From JACMMS01 sp043772865 (lineage in GTDB: Bacteria; Pseudomonadota; Gammaproteobacteria; Burkholderiales; Methylophilaceae): a stretch of 7,278 nt of DNA. Below, piece after piece: positions 1 through 4,835 of the stretch (the stretch's first letter is position 1; each line of letters begins with the position of its first letter). Both the position numbers and the translations under genes were made by a program. Below the pieces are notes generated by a model. The model was not told where the DNA came from, did no database searches, and saw only the letters and a program-made list of their open reading frames with translations. Location of the stretch: NCBI GenBank assembly GCA_043772865.1, contig JAYVFU010000260.1, positions 1-7,278 on the forward strand, written 5' to 3'.

Positions 1-69
1 GTACGCAGGCATAGTTATTTGAATTATTTAAGTCCCGTTCAATTTGAACAACAACAAATCGGACATTGA
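1..69 (+). CDS. IS3-family transposase, C-terminal end only (orfB type, partial)
   Basis: Frame 1 is open from the window edge to TGA at 67-69 and encodes 22 residues. The stretch RRHSYLNYLSPVQFE closely matches the conserved tail of IS3-family OrfB (DDE integrase-like) transposases, where an R-R-H-S-x-L-x-Y-x-S-P-x-x-F-E signature ends the catalytic domain. The catalytic residues themselves lie left of the window, so whether the gene is intact cannot be judged. The stop codon sits five bases before the inferred right terminal repeat, the usual arrangement in this family. The gene faces the pqqA gene that follows, transcribing toward it. Confidence 0.7.
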   Translation, partial: VRRHSYLNYLSPVQFEQQQIGH

Positions 70-98
70 AAAATGTCTACGATATTGGGGGAAGTCCA
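1..98 (+). mobile_element. Right end of an IS3-family insertion sequence (partial)
   Basis: Only the last 98 bases of the element lie in the window. They comprise the C-terminal codons of a transposase (1-69) and, just after its stop codon, a terminal-repeat-like sequence at 74-98 that begins TGTCTAC, contains a run of five G, and ends GGAAGTCCA. Read inward from position 98 this starts TGGACTTCCCCCAAT, which has the TG...CA border and C-rich tract typical of IS3-family ends. The left repeat and the flanking target duplication cannot be checked from here; bases after 98 (TGG...) would be the duplication. The family call rests on the protein tail and the repeat style, not on an alignment. Confidence 0.65.
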
Positions 99-193
99 TG
101 GTGTGATTATTTCATTTGCTATTGCTAGTGACAACATAGAAAAACAATCAAGTGAATCTAATGAATATTCTCTAAAATAGAGTCATTTAGACG

Positions 194-219
194 AAAAAAA
201 ACTACTCATTTCTAAGTAG
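194..219 (-). terminator. Intrinsic terminator of pqqA
   Basis: On the minus strand the sequence reads CTACTTA-GAAA-TGAGTAG followed by eight T. That is a 7-bp stem (one G-T wobble) closed by a GNRA tetraloop, immediately followed by a U tract: a textbook rho-independent terminator. It lies 25 bases after the pqqA stop codon, so pqqA is transcribed as a unit that ends here and not as the first gene of a pqqABCDE operon. It also separates pqqA from the IS end. Confidence 0.85.
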
Positions 220-244
220 GCGCTTGATATTCTTTTGAAACGAA

Positions 245-316
245 TTACTTGTTCATTACGTACATTGTCACTTCAAAGCCAAAACGCATTTCTGTAGCTG
301 CTGGTGTTGTCCACAT
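245..316 (-). CDS. pqqA: PqqA, precursor peptide of pyrroloquinoline quinone (stand-alone copy)
   Basis: A 23-codon gene, ATG at 316 to TAA at 245. The peptide starts MWTTPAATEMRF and continues GFEVTMYVMNK. This is the PqqA signature: conserved M-W-T-x-P at the N-terminus, then G-F-E-V-T-M-Y. In PqqA the Glu and Tyr of the E-x-x-x-Y motif (here E15 and Y19) are cross-linked by the radical SAM enzyme PqqE, with PqqD as chaperone, and become the backbone of PQQ, cofactor of periplasmic methanol and glucose dehydrogenases. A Shine-Dalgarno AAGGA lies 8 bases before the ATG. The gene is followed by its own terminator (194-219) and then an IS end; no pqqB start follows. It may be an extra copy supplementing a pqqA-E cluster elsewhere, as some methylotrophs carry several pqqA genes, or the sole copy. 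Motif identity makes the call firm; expression is not shown. Confidence 0.93.
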   Translation of the reverse strand: MWTTPAATEMRFGFEVTMYVMNK

Positions 317-462
317 GATATTTATCCTTAAGTTATTCACATTTAAGTAGATGTGATTTCGATGTATGTACAATAAACGCAAACCCAAATTCAACCCTAT
401 GTACTTCAACTATTGCAGCCTAATGATTTTACTTAATTAAAATTTTATTTATCATTTTTTTA

Positions 463-639
463 TTAACTCCAATCAGAGCTTCTTGTTATTTGAGGAATAG
501 TCAGAACTCTGATTATTACTTCACTCGGCAAGCCAGCGTTCTGCATCATCTTCTTAGCTTGCGAACCACCTCTAAATTTATTAACAATCAAACCTTTATT
601 AACTATTATTTCAAAAAAGTAATTTACACGTTTTTGCAT
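463..639 (-). CDS. Small basic protein, paralogue of its upstream neighbour; function unknown
   Basis: 58 residues, starting MQKRVNYFFE and containing AKKMMQNAGLPSEVIIRVL. I do not recognise a named function. The start was placed at ATG 639 because GGAG lies 6 bases upstream (GGAGAACACCATG) and because this start aligns with that of the neighbouring gene; an in-frame ATG at 657 lacks this support. Aligned without gaps to the protein at 666-845, 24 of 58 positions are identical, mainly K-R-x-N near the start, A-K-K-M-M, G-L-P, V-I-x-R-V-L and a final R-x-x-D. The central part suggests two short helices with a turn at G-L-P. There is no signal peptide, membrane segment or cysteine. It follows its paralogue by 26 bases, so the two are probably co-transcribed, and pqqA lies 146 bases further downstream on the same strand. 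Confidence 0.65.
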   Translation of the reverse strand: MQKRVNYFFEIIVNKGLIVNKFRGGSQAKKMMQNAGLPSEVIIRVLTIPQITRSSDWS

Positions 640-665
640 GGTGTTCTCCATTAACAATGCGCTAT

Positions 666-845
666 TTAATTAGCTGAATCAGTAGCTCTGATATTATGAG
701 GCTCGTATAACACTCTCTCAATAACAATAAACGGCAGTCCTATTTTCTCCATCATTTTTTTCGCTGATGCAAATTGCTTTTTTCTAGACATTTTGGCTCC
801 TTTTTTTGCGGCCATTTCAAAAATTGGGTTATTTCGTTTGATCAT
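666..845 (-). CDS. Small basic protein, tandem paralogue of the downstream gene; function unknown
   Basis: 59 residues, starting MIKRNNPIFEMAAKKG and containing AKKMMEKIGLPFIVIERVL. The frame is open further upstream to an ATG at 914, but ATG 845 is preferred: it has AGGA 8 bases upstream (AGGAAATCAACAATG) and gives a protein that lines up residue for residue with its neighbour at 463-639 (41% identity over 58 columns, no gaps). The protein is Lys-rich in the first half and has the shared A-K-K-M-M ... G-L-P ... R-V-L ... P ... R-x-x-D pattern. Conservation at the amino-acid level between diverged copies is good evidence that both are translated. No function can be assigned; a small nucleic-acid-binding or regulatory role is possible from charge and size only. 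Confidence 0.65.
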   Translation of the reverse strand: MIKRNNPIFEMAAKKGAKMSRKKQFASAKKMMEKIGLPFIVIERVLYEPHNIRATDSAN

Positions 846-1091
846 TGTTGATTTCCTAAATATATGAAACTGATAATCAATTAAATATTCATAAGCGTCT
901 GTTCGGGAAAACACATATTGAATGAAATGTGGTGATTAATTTATTTGAGTGACATTAGCCAGCGTTAAGCAAAGCTAGTGAAAGCATTTAGAAAAATTTA
1001 AGTAAATCAAAAAAATCTACTAAATTAGAGTGATTCAAAGGCGAAAGCTATTAGTAATAACCATATACATCATGAAAAAAGATAATCTACC

Positions 1092-1110
1092 GACTACATA
1101 AAATGTAGTC
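1092..1110. repeat. Perfect 8-bp inverted repeat
   Basis: GACTACAT-AAA-ATGTAGTC is an exact inverted repeat with a 3-base spacer. Neither strand has a T tract after it, so it is not an intrinsic terminator. It lies 14 bases before the tandem GGGGTAACT repeats. It could be a protein-binding site or a recombination core site; nothing in the window decides this. Confidence 0.6.
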
Positions 1111-1124
1111 ACTTCGAATTAATT

Positions 1125-1145
1125 GGGGTAACTTTAGGGGTAACT
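1125..1145 (+). repeat. Tandem direct repeat GGGGTAACT x2, 12-base period
   Basis: GGGGTAACT occurs at 1125-1133 and again at 1137-1145, separated by TTA. Short G-rich repeats spaced about one helical turn apart resemble arm-type integrase binding sites found beside tyrosine-recombinase genes at tRNA-linked islands; that comparison is from memory and is an inference. No integrase gene lies within the window. Confidence 0.5.
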
Positions 1146-1216
1146 ATTTTAAATTAAATAATAATAAACATTAAATCAATAAGTTATGTGGATGTTCGAA
1201 TGACAGAGGACCATTT

Positions 1217-1252
1217 AAGACGACTTAGGTAGAAATCTCTAGGTCGTTTTTT
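1217..1252 (+). terminator. Strong plus-strand intrinsic terminator with no upstream gene
   Basis: ACGACTTAG (1220-1228) pairs with CTAGGTCGT (1239-1247) as a 9-bp stem with one wobble, with a 10-base loop, followed by a run of six T (1247-1252). Read on the plus strand this is a clear rho-independent terminator. No plus-strand gene ends before it in the window. The best guess is that it belonged to an RNA gene, possibly a tRNA, of which only a degraded 3' end is left just upstream. Confidence 0.75.
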
Positions 1253-1373
1253 ATTACGAGCTGTGCATTGAAAATCGGATTAATATATCTGTAAAATCAG
1301 TACGTTAGATTATTTTCGTGACAAACTCGGCTTACGGTCTAATGCAGAATTATTTAAAAGTTAAAGATAATTT

Positions 1374-1411
1374 AAAAAAGCAATGTTGATGGTTTATTCT
1401 AAACTATCAAC
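1374..1411 (-). terminator. Terminator of the exported-protein gene, overlapping its stop codon
   Basis: On the minus strand GTTGAT-A-GTTTA (loop GAA) TAAAC-C-ATCAAC forms a 12-position stem with one A-C mismatch, followed after ATTGC by six T. The stem begins inside the last codons of the 1394-1927 gene and includes its TAA stop. The five-base gap between stem and U tract is longer than ideal, so termination may be moderate. Confidence 0.6.
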
Positions 1412-1927
1412 TCCATTCCATACAGCCACACCATCCGCGCTTGTTATAAATCTCTTTTCATATACTTTATAGATAAGTTTATTAACTTCTTTAAACTCAT
1501 TCAGTAATTTATCACAATCAGCTCTATTATCAGCCCCACACCGAAACGCCATATCCAGATTGACATGATTTGTAGAGCCTACGTCTATAAATCGTTTAAC
1601 TACAGTAGGGTGGGCATAGTGCCCACCTTCAGTAAATGCCCATTCAATATTATTACCCTCTTTGACAACATACCAAGGGCCAGACCGCTCTTGCCAGCCA
1701 AAGGGTCTGGCATTGGCTTTTAAAGTAGTATCTTTACGGTCTTTAACTGAATTGAATGCCATTATGATAGTGGGGTAACCAATTTCAATGACGTAAGCTG
1801 GATCAATTTGAGTTGTTGGTCTAGTTTTAACTTTACCTTTATTTTTACTCGCAGCTTTTGTTAATGCATCTGCATTTATTGATGCAAAGCTGATTAAAAT
1901 GGCTACTATGTAAATAAATATTTTCAT
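1394..1927 (-). CDS. Exported protein of unknown function
   Basis: 177 residues, ATG at 1927, directly preceded by an in-frame TAA, so no longer start is possible; a weak GGA lies 5 bases upstream. The N-terminus (MKIFIYIVAILISFASINADA) is a clear Sec signal peptide with probable cleavage near residue 21, leaving a soluble secreted or periplasmic protein. A Lys-rich linker (residues 24-38) follows. Two cysteines, C130 and C138 in the context R-C-G-A-D-N-R-A-D-C, are close enough for a disulfide after export. A W-Y-V-V-K-E-G-N-N-I-E-W segment (85-96) suggests beta structure. I do not recognise the family. The gene is monocistronic, with a promoter-like sequence at 2001-2030 and its own terminator at the stop codon. 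Confidence 0.8.
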   Translation of the reverse strand: MKIFIYIVAILISFASINADALTKAASKNKGKVKTRPTTQIDPAYVIEIGYPTIIMAFNSVKDRKDTTLKANARPFGWQERSGPWYVVKEGNNIEWAFTEGGHYAHPTVVKRFIDVGSTNHVNLDMAFRCGADNRADCDKLLNEFKEVNKLIYKVYEKRFITSADGVAVWNGVDSLE

Positions 1928-1986
1928 TTAAATCCAATCACAATCATTAGCCAACAAACATACGTATTGACCTATATCGATTTATC

Positions 1987-2132
1987 AGTTGTGGATTAGC
2001 ACTATAAAGCATCTATTCTTCAAAATTCAAATATAGTTCAAATATCGACAATTTTGCAAAATTATCCGAATTTAAAAGCTTTTCAAAATAGATGCAACCC
2101 AGATCGTAAATGATGAGCTCTCATCCACAACT
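1987..2132. repeat. Nested inverted repeats (MITE-like or operator region)
   Basis: Three inverted pairs share roughly one centre. The outer arms are AGTTGTGGATTAG (1987-1999) and CTCATCCACAACT (2120-2132), 12 of 13 matching. The inner arms are GCATCTATTCTTCAAAA (2009-2025) and TTTTCAAAATAGATGC (2080-2095), which match apart from one extra base and one mismatch. At the middle is a perfect 14-bp palindrome, AATTTTGCAAAATT (2050-2063). A second small palindrome, AAAAGCTTTT, is at 2074-2083, and TTCAAATAT is repeated directly at 2026 and 2037. The whole could fold as a cruciform or RNA hairpin. No coding sequence is seen. A decayed miniature transposable element or a complex operator upstream of the 1394-1927 gene are the two main readings. 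Confidence 0.55.
2001..2030 (-). promoter_or_regulatory. Putative sigma-70 promoter for the 1394-1927 gene
   Basis: On the minus strand TTGAAT (2030-2025, 4 of 6 consensus bases) is followed after 18 bases by TATAGT (2006-2001, 5 of 6). Transcription would start near 1993-1995, giving a leader of about 66 bases. One arm of the inverted repeat described at 2009-2095 lies exactly between the -35 and -10 boxes, so a protein binding that repeat would block this promoter. This is prediction by eye in very AT-rich DNA. Confidence 0.4.
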
Positions 2133-2211
2133 TAACTTAGAGATGAGACAAAGTTCAAACCTGGCGCTGTATCATGTATGATTTTTAAAAAGTCACTGAG
2201 AGCTGATCATT
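2109..2211. repeat. 15-bp inverted repeat pair next to the nested repeats
   Basis: AATGATGAGCTCTCA (2109-2123) is matched in inverse orientation by TGAGAGCTGATCATT (2197-2211), 14 of 15 positions, with 73 bases between. The left arm overlaps the outer right arm of the nested repeat at 1987-2132, and also contains its own small hairpin GATGAG-CT-CTCATC (2112-2125). The overlap means the two structures are mutually exclusive if formed on one molecule. Confidence 0.5.
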
Positions 2212-2320
2212 CATATTGTGCTCATGATGGTATATACAGGAACGATTTTTTATCTACTTTATACATTGTTGACGTACTAACTTATTCGTATTTAAGTAAT
2301 CAATATTAATCTAAAACTGA

Positions 2321-2505
2321 TTAACTACAAAATCTGGAACTTAGTTGCCACTTTTTATCTAGTAGAGTAGATGCTTTAACTTCAAGCGCATCTGCTACTT
2401 TTAGTAAATTTACAATAGCAATATTATGTTCACCTCTTTAAATACCAACCATGTAAGAACGGTCAATATCAGCCAATAAGTTAATGCTTCCTTACAAAGA
2501 CCTTT
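2321..2505 (-). pseudogene. XRE/Cro-C1 family helix-turn-helix regulator, decayed remnant
   Basis: The minus strand encodes, in pieces, a recognisable Cro/C1-type DNA-binding domain. From 2505 one frame gives KGLCKEALTY; a one-base loss near 2476-2482 then shifts to a frame giving LADIDRSYMVGI, a TAA at 2438-2440, and RGEHNIAIVNLLKVADALEV plus KASTLLD, ending at TAA 2321. This follows the family pattern K-G-L-S-Q-E-A-L ... L-A ... D-R-S-Y-x-x-G-I-E-R-G ... N-I ... L-L-K-I-A-D-A-L. The stop replaces the highly conserved Glu of G-I-E-R-G (GAA to TAA, a single change). The first helix and start codon are missing: the remnant begins directly after the capA-like gene's stop codon. With a truncation, a frameshift and a nonsense codon it cannot make a functional regulator. 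C proteins of restriction-modification systems and phage-type repressors belong to this family; which type it was cannot be told. Confidence 0.82.
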
Positions 2506-2513
2506 TTAGCAGA

Positions 2514-3506
2514 CTATTTAGTACAAGGGAATGCTTCGAGCTGCCCTCTTTCCCAACATGATTCATCAGCATTTAACGCTGGATGAGGGATACCTTTTTT
2601 GTCGATATTAGCTGTATATGTTCGCCATGAGCGTGCACCTTTAACATCGACTTCCAAACGCAGTAACCAGCCAGTGTTATTGGCTTGATCTGTAAAGCCA
2701 TTAAAGACAAAGTTACCTAAGCTGTAAATTATTGGTTTTACATGATATTGCTCTACATCTTGAGTTACGTGTGGATGACCACCCACTACAGCATCTGCAC
2801 CAGCATCAATCATCAGCCTGGCTAGTTCTCGTTGGCGTTTACTCGCGATACGATCATGCTCCCAACCCCAATGCATCACAGGAATGACCACATCAGCATG
2901 ATAGATAGAGCGTGCATGAGTGATATCAAGCTGAACTTGTTCATCTTCACTCCAAGCGATGCCTGGCTTGTCAAAACCTGCTTCAAAGCTTCGCGGGAAA
3001 AACTCGTTATAACCTAGCAAAGCAATACGCAAGCCATTACGCTCTATCAACAACGGGGTGTGTGCTTGTGCTAAATTATATCCACCGCCAAAATATGAGA
3101 TAGCTTGTTGCTTAAGGAGGCCGAGCATTTCCTCAAAAGCAATAGGTCCAAAATCGCCCGAATGATTGTTTGCTAAAGCTACCGCATCAAAATGATGTTT
3201 CAGTAACTTTAGTACGCGTGGATGGGCGCGGAATGTGTAAGGTTTATGTGGCTCAGGGATGCCTTTGGTTGCAACTACACATTCTAGGTTACCTATACGA
3301 ATATCTGCGGCATTTAAAATTTTTTCAAATGGCTTAAATGGATCTTTGCCAGACTTAATGATTTTACCTGGCATTTCGTCGAGCATAATATCTCCAACAA
3401 ACGCAATTGATACTGAGGATGTTTTTTCTTCTGCATCCGCCATCGCAAACACACAGAAAAATAGTGCCAGAAAAGTGATCGATTTATAGTAAATTTTACC
3501 GTTCAT
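2514..3506 (-). CDS. CapA-family (PGA_cap) periplasmic protein, calcineurin-like metallophosphatase fold
   Basis: 330 residues from ATG 3506; a GTG one codon earlier is also possible. Residues 1-25 are a Sec signal peptide ending A-D-A. The mature part shows the CapA/PgsA set of motifs in order: GDIMLD (38-43), GNLECVV (72-78), NNHSGDFG (113-120), MHWGWEH (211-217), GGHPHV (242-247) and SLGNFVF (262-268). These His, Asp and Asn residues form the likely di-metal site. The family is named for poly-gamma-glutamate capsule synthesis in Bacillus, but many proteobacterial members have no capB/capC partners and unknown substrates; none are present here, so a poly-gamma-glutamate role is not supported. 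The ATG overlaps the stop of the upstream gene (TGATG), and no good Shine-Dalgarno is visible, so translation is probably coupled. The length is close to that of short single-domain members. Confidence 0.88.
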   Translation of the reverse strand: MNGKIYYKSITFLALFFCVFAMADAEEKTSSVSIAFVGDIMLDEMPGKIIKSGKDPFKPFEKILNAADIRIGNLECVVATKGIPEPHKPYTFRAHPRVLKLLKHHFDAVALANNHSGDFGPIAFEEMLGLLKQQAISYFGGGYNLAQAHTPLLIERNGLRIALLGYNEFFPRSFEAGFDKPGIAWSEDEQVQLDITHARSIYHADVVIPVMHWGWEHDRIASKRQRELARLMIDAGADAVVGGHPHVTQDVEQYHVKPIIYSLGNFVFNGFTDQANNTGWLLRLEVDVKGARSWRTYTANIDKKGIPHPALNADESCWERGQLEAFPCTK

Positions 3507-3931
3507 CACTTTTTATATTGTAAAGTACAGCTATATTTTAATTCCCGCTCTAAATCAGGTGAGTAAATGTAGTTAACCCCTGTAAGCGTTTGAGTGTTGT
3601 CTTTTGATGAGGGCAAAGGTGACAAATAATGGGCTTCGTGTAATAACATTGGTTGCCGTGTAGAGTTGTTATAGGTATACAGCTTTATATAATCAATATG
3701 GTCAGATTTGCCAATAACAACCGCTTTAAAAAGGAATCGGCCATTGATGTCAATTTCCTTGGCACTATATGGATCAGTGGCTGGTAAGAAGTCTACTGAT
3801 TGTGTAACACCACCTTGGTCAATCTTGCAACTTAGAACCATCGCACCAGATGCAATAGCTGGCAAAAGCGCCATGATCAAGACGAAAATTGCCACCGACT
3901 TAAGCAGTTTACCTAAAGTAATTAAATGCAA
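3506..3931 (-). CDS. Small exported protein, translationally coupled to the CapA-like gene; unknown function
   Basis: 141 residues. The earliest start is TTG at 3931, immediately preceded by an in-frame TAA; a purine-rich GAGAGAG lies about 5 bases upstream. From this start a full signal peptide is present: positive residues K8 and K11, hydrophobic core 13-27, and A-S-G-A at 27-30 as probable cleavage site. GTG at codon 13 or ATG at codon 20 would shorten or remove it, so TTG is preferred. The mature protein is about 110 residues with two cysteines (C35 and C135) that could join its ends, and a Tyr-rich beta-like sequence. I do not recognise the family. The TGA stop shares a base with the ATG of the CapA-like gene, so the two proteins probably act together in the periplasm. 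Confidence 0.78.
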   Translation of the reverse strand: MHLITLGKLLKSVAIFVLIMALLPAIASGAMVLSCKIDQGGVTQSVDFLPATDPYSAKEIDINGRFLFKAVVIGKSDHIDYIKLYTYNNSTRQPMLLHEAHYLSPLPSSKDNTQTLTGVNYIYSPDLERELKYSCTLQYKK

Positions 3932-4112
3932 TTAATCTCTCTCTTTTAGAGTGCTTATGAAACGACTGTTTGAGGCCGTTCCAACAATCCAGCTGTTTTG
4001 TACTAGTTTTTAATTAACCAGTCTAATTTTTAGACATAGTCTTGAAGGTCTATTGAATACAGAAGTTAGCGTAACTTAATTAATCGATCCAATAGAATTA
4101 AATAATATCTAA

Positions 4113-4448
4113 CTAAATACTGGTATTTTTGGCGTTATATTTATCGTGAATAGATTTGTAAACAGCTTGAATATCTTTTTGTTCAGCAGCATCTAATTTT
4201 CCATCATCATTGGCATCTATATGCTTGAAAGTTTTCTCAGTGTTAGATTTATCACCCGCTAAGTATTCTTCCTTGGTAATCATGCCGTCTTTATTGGCAT
4301 CTAAATAAGATAAGCTAAAATCAGTATTTGCCATACCTTCACACTTTACTGAAGCTGTTGGTTGAGCGGTATCATGACTATCTGCATAGGTTAATTGAAA
4401 AAAACTAATTGAACATAAAGCGATTAAAAGCAGTGAGATTTTGTTCAT
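4113..4448 (-). CDS. Exported EF-hand calcium-binding protein
   Basis: 111 residues, ATG at 4448 with AGGG six bases upstream. Residues 1-22 form a Sec signal peptide (cleavage near T-Y-A). Two canonical EF-hand loops follow: D50-A-N-K-D-G-M-I-T-K-E-E61 and D78-A-N-D-D-G-K-L-D-A-A-E89. Both have acidic or Asn ligands at positions 1, 3, 5, the Gly at 6, a hydrophobic residue at 8 and Glu at 12, so both should bind calcium. The spacing of 28 residues between loop starts is that of a paired EF-hand. The protein is small, with no other domain, and so is more likely a periplasmic calcium sensor or buffer than an enzyme. It is the last gene of the probable DUF2789-thioredoxin-EF-hand operon. Confidence 0.87.
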   Translation of the reverse strand: MNKISLLLIALCSISFFQLTYADSHDTAQPTASVKCEGMANTDFSLSYLDANKDGMITKEEYLAGDKSNTEKTFKHIDANDDGKLDAAEQKDIQAVYKSIHDKYNAKNTSI

Positions 4449-4495
4449 GATGTGCCCTTTATAAAATGTTCTATTTCGTCCTATTTTTATGAGTA

Positions 4496-4800
4496 TTAGT
4501 TCAATGATGTTAGATTAAGTAAATCGGTCAGCTCTTTTGTGTTGTTTGGGCGAACTACGCGATTTACTTCTTTTCCATTGTTCAAAAGTATGATGGTTGG
4601 CCAAAATTTTACTGCGTATAAACGGCCTAGGCGCATACCTTTGCCATCTTCAATTTTAATGTGTTTGATATGAGGATAATACTTTAGAGTTGATGCAATA
4701 TGGGATGTGCATTTTGACAGTAAGTGCACCACGCTGCGCCAAACTCTAGTATGCTAAAGCCCTGCAAGGCTTCAATATCTTTAGATGTGATTTCAGTCAT
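4496..4800 (-). pseudogene. Thioredoxin-family protein interrupted by a single-base frameshift
   Basis: Reading from ATG 4800, the first frame gives MTEITSKDIEALQGF, then SILEFGAAWCTYCQNAH and PILHQL, and stops at TAA 4684-4686. The redox motif W-C-T-Y-C is at residues 24-28. The rest of a thioredoxin fold continues in the -1 frame: TLKYYPHIKHIKIEDGKG, then the cis-Pro motif F-W-P-T, and NGKEVNRVVRP, ending at 4496. Restoring one base near 4687-4690 would yield an unbroken 101-residue protein with one codon at the join, the length of small thioredoxin-like proteins. The active site is a non-classical C-x-x-C (T-Y, not G-P), as in thiol-redox proteins that are not general thioredoxins. There is no signal peptide, so it would act in the cytoplasm. 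It starts 35 bases after the DUF2789 gene and lacks a clear ribosome-binding site. Sequencing error, recent mutation or frameshifting are all possible. Confidence 0.85.
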
Positions 4801-4835
4801 TTTTATAGAGCCATATTGATACTTAGGTTGATTAA

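Larger units (their letters stand above)
846..1393. other. 548-base gene-free stretch with palindrome, tandem repeat and orphan terminator
   Basis: I find no convincing coding sequence here on either strand. The part nearest 846 should carry the promoter for the two small minus-strand genes, but no clear -35/-10 pair stands out. The rest contains a perfect palindrome (1092-1110), a tandem GGGGTAACT pair (1125-1145), a sequence resembling a degraded tRNA 3' end (about 1195-1213), a strong plus-strand terminator (1217-1252), and the terminator tail of the 1394-1927 gene. The composition is strongly AT-rich. The combination looks like the edge of a former mobile island, but no integrase is present. 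Confidence 0.5.

Noticed and set aside
73..180. A 35-codon plus-strand reading frame starting MSTILGEV
   Set aside because: It begins inside the inferred IS terminal repeat, has no ribosome-binding site and no recognisable sequence; most likely chance.
846..914. A longer N-terminus (ATG 914) for the second small protein
   Set aside because: No good ribosome-binding site at 914, and the extra 23 residues have no counterpart in the paralogue, whereas ATG 845 has AGGA and aligns exactly.
1987..2132. DnaA-box-like sequences (TAATCCACA on the minus strand near 1990-1998, TCATCCACA at 2122-2130)
   Set aside because: Each differs from the TTATCCACA consensus, there are only two, in opposite orientation, and no dnaA, parAB or replication gene is near; they are better explained as arms of the inverted repeat.
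3259..3489. Plus-strand open frames antisense to the CapA-like gene (also 2832-3017)
   Set aside because: They are mirror frames of a well-supported gene, with no ribosome-binding site or family resemblance.
4021..4035. Inverted repeat GTCTAA-TTT-TTAGAC as a terminator for the EF-hand gene
   Set aside because: The stem is only 6 AT-rich pairs and no T tract follows on either strand.
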